Source: Sphingobacteriia bacterium RIFOXYC2_FULL_35_18 (lineage in GTDB: Bacteria > Bacteroidota > Bacteroidia > Chitinophagales > Chitinophagaceae). Taken from it: a DNA stretch of 64,000 nucleotides. The stretch is taken from contig MIAG01000002.1 of assembly GCA_001829005.1 (NCBI GenBank), forward strand, positions 175,210-239,209, given 5' to 3'. The notes under the pieces were generated by a model. The model searched no databases. It was given only the letters and a program-made list of their open reading frames with translations, and was not told where the DNA came from. Made by a program: the position numbers and the translations under genes. Each line of letters opens with the position of its first letter. The first letter of the stretch is position 1. Of the stretch, positions 62,685 to 64,000 are shown piece by piece.

Positions 62685-63323
62685 ATGCATATTACTGTTT
62701 TTGGCGCAACGGGTCAGGTTGGCAAAAGAATTGTTCAGCAGGCACTAAACAAAGGTTATTTTGTTACTGCATTCGGAAGAAATGTTGAATCACTCATTGA
62801 TCAAGATAATTTAAACGAAAAACTGACCGCACAAAAAGGATATCTTTTTGATGAAAAAGATGTAGCAAAAGCAATTGATAAAGCTGATGTAATAATTTCA
62901 GTATTAGGAGGCGCTTCTGATGGTTCAGATAAAACCAGAAGTTTAGGAATTAAACAGATCATTACCCAGATGCAAAAAAAAGGAAAGAAACGGATTATTG
63001 CATTAGGGGGAATGGGGGTATTAAATGCAGAAGACAATACATTATTATTACACGCAGATGATTATCCGGAAGAATATCTTGCCGTAGGTTTGGAACACTT
63101 AAAAGCTTTTGAACTTTTGTTAGAAAGCAATTTAGATTGGACATTTTTTTGTCCGGCAGATATTCATGATAAGGATGAAACGGGCATTTTTATAACTAGT
63201 ATCAACTATGCACCTGACCCCAATCATTTTAGAATAAACGCCGGCGACCTTGCAATGGCTATGCTAAAAGCAGCAACCAATCAAGAGTACGTTCAGCAAA
63301 GAGTGGGAATCAGTAATTACTAA
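62685..63323 (+). CDS. NAD(P)-binding Rossmann protein (atypical SDR/NmrA-like)
   Basis: 212 residues. The N-terminal dinucleotide motif 'ITVFGATGQVGKRIVQQAL' is GATGxxG; 'VIISVLGGASDGSDKTR' and 'RIIALGGMGVL' are the following strands; 'DWTFFCPADI' is the typical late segment. It resembles atypical SDRs such as flavin/biliverdin reductase B. The substrate is unknown. It starts 22 nt after the bacilliredoxin gene and may be cotranscribed. The frame is open to 62655, overlapping that gene. Confidence 0.85.
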   Translation: MHITVFGATGQVGKRIVQQALNKGYFVTAFGRNVESLIDQDNLNEKLTAQKGYLFDEKDVAKAIDKADVIISVLGGASDGSDKTRSLGIKQIITQMQKKGKKRIIALGGMGVLNAEDNTLLLHADDYPEEYLAVGLEHLKAFELLLESNLDWTFFCPADIHDKDETGIFITSINYAPDPNHFRINAGDLAMAMLKAATNQEYVQQRVGISNY

Positions 63324-64000
63324 GCAAGTTCTATTACCATTGCACTTGCACCTCCGCCCCCATTACAAATACCTGCAGCACCTATTTTACCTCCCTGTTG
63401 TTTCAGTACATTAATTAATGTAACAATAATTCTGGCACCACTGCAACCCAAAGGATGTCCTATAGAAACAGCACCGCCATGAACATTCACTTTTGCTGGG
63501 CTTAATCCTAATTTTTGCGTATTGGCAATACCTACAACGGAGAAAGCTTCATTTAATTCAACGAAGTCTATATCTCCAATAGATAAACCCGCTTTTGCTA
63601 CAGCTTTAGGTATTGCTAAAGATGGAGTAGTTGTAAACCATTCTGGAGCTTGTTCTGCATCTGCATATGATTTGATGATTGCCAAAGGCTTTATTCCCAA
63701 CTCATCTGCTTTTTCTTTACTCATTAAAACCACTGCGGCTGCACCATCGTTCATGGTACTTGCATTAGCTGCAGTTACAGTACCATCTTTAATGAAGGCT
63801 GATTTTAACTCTGGAATTTTATCGAATTTAACATTAAAGGGTTCTTCGTCTTTAGAAAAAGGGATAGGTTCTCCTTTCCTTTGTGGAATTTCAACAGGAA
63901 CAATCTCTTCATTAAACCAACCATTGTTCCAAGCTGTTTGGCTTCTTTGATAACTCTCAATTGCGAAAGCATCCTGATCGGCCCTAGAAATATTACATTC
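63320..64000 (-). CDS. acetyl-CoA acyltransferase (thiolase), 5'-truncated by the window edge
   Basis: The last 226 codons of a thiolase are present; the N-terminus with the nucleophilic Cys lies beyond 64000. Visible are 'DAFAIESYQRS', 'TMNDGAAAVVLMSKEKA', the catalytic His in 'NVHGGAVSIGHPLGCSGARI' and the final Cys region 'AAGICNGGGGASAMVIELA'. The enzyme condenses or cleaves acyl-CoAs; direction cannot be told. Its stop overlaps the convergent Rossmann-protein gene by 4 bp. Confidence 0.93.
   Translation of the reverse strand, partial: ECNISRADQDAFAIESYQRSQTAWNNGWFNEEIVPVEIPQRKGEPIPFSKDEEPFNVKFDKIPELKSAFIKDGTVTAANASTMNDGAAAVVLMSKEKADELGIKPLAIIKSYADAEQAPEWFTTTPSLAIPKAVAKAGLSIGDIDFVELNEAFSVVGIANTQKLGLSPAKVNVHGGAVSIGHPLGCSGARIIVTLINVLKQQGGKIGAAGICNGGGGASAMVIELA

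Overview
The window is an AT-rich, gene-dense chromosomal segment of a Bacteroidota bacterium, most likely Chitinophagales/Chitinophagaceae. The evidence is three SusC/TonB-receptor-like outer-membrane proteins with carboxypeptidase-regulatory-like N-termini, a DUF2723 membrane protein, a UpxY/NusG-like factor, a TlpA thioredoxin with an N-terminal extension, no visible Shine-Dalgarno sequences, and repeated promoter cores of the Bacteroidota type (TTTG, about 20 bp, TAnnTTTG). It looks like core genome: no insertion sequences, phage genes, CRISPR arrays or rRNA were seen. The only RNA gene found is a tRNA-His(GTG).

Layout. 1-6.3 kb: a truncated S9 peptidase, then tryptophan catabolism (kynureninase, a coupled SGNH hydrolase, tryptophan 2,3-dioxygenase) interleaved with an OmpA-like lipoprotein and pyrF. 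6.3-20 kb: a methyltransferase, a phosphoglucosamine-mutase-like enzyme, cysteine desulfurase, a MoxR/ChlI-type AAA ATPase with its VWA partner, a DUF2723 (TMEM260-like) membrane protein, MtaB, an orphan UpxY-like factor and a C-terminal processing protease. 20-32 kb: tRNA-His, DUF445, a TonB-receptor-like protein, Pcm, a phosphohexomutase, a phosphoribosyltransferase, an Fe-S electron-transfer pair, a second receptor and TlpA. 32.9-49.4 kb: the amino-acid biosynthesis block. 49.5-64 kb: two further S9 peptidases, a CHASE-only membrane protein, a third receptor, an EamA transporter, a Dpm1-like glycosyltransferase, a DEDDh exonuclease, Mpl, a 39-residue lipoprotein, a bacilliredoxin-like protein, an NAD(P)-binding protein and a truncated thiolase.

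The most informative region is the minus-strand amino-acid block. One operon runs trpE-G-D-C-F-[16-residue-repeat secreted protein]-B-A and continues with hisH-A-F-IE. The other runs hisG-D-C-[sugar dehydrogenase-cytochrome c]-hisB. Each is preceded by a short leader ORF that had no prior call: MIIINKHWWWHSNSLRG (three consecutive Trp codons) before trpE, and MIQNLHIHHHHMHPKG (six His codons) before hisG. Each leader is followed by an intrinsic terminator and an alternative-pairing segment that overlaps the end of the leader ORF. These are textbook ribosome-mediated attenuators. Their predicted promoters would start the mRNA only about 1-4 nt before the leader ATG, so both attenuators seem to act on practically leaderless transcripts. 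Because hisHAFIE lies in the trp operon, half of histidine synthesis may respond to tryptophan charging.

Function and regulation calls are inferred from motifs and context; no similarity search was possible.
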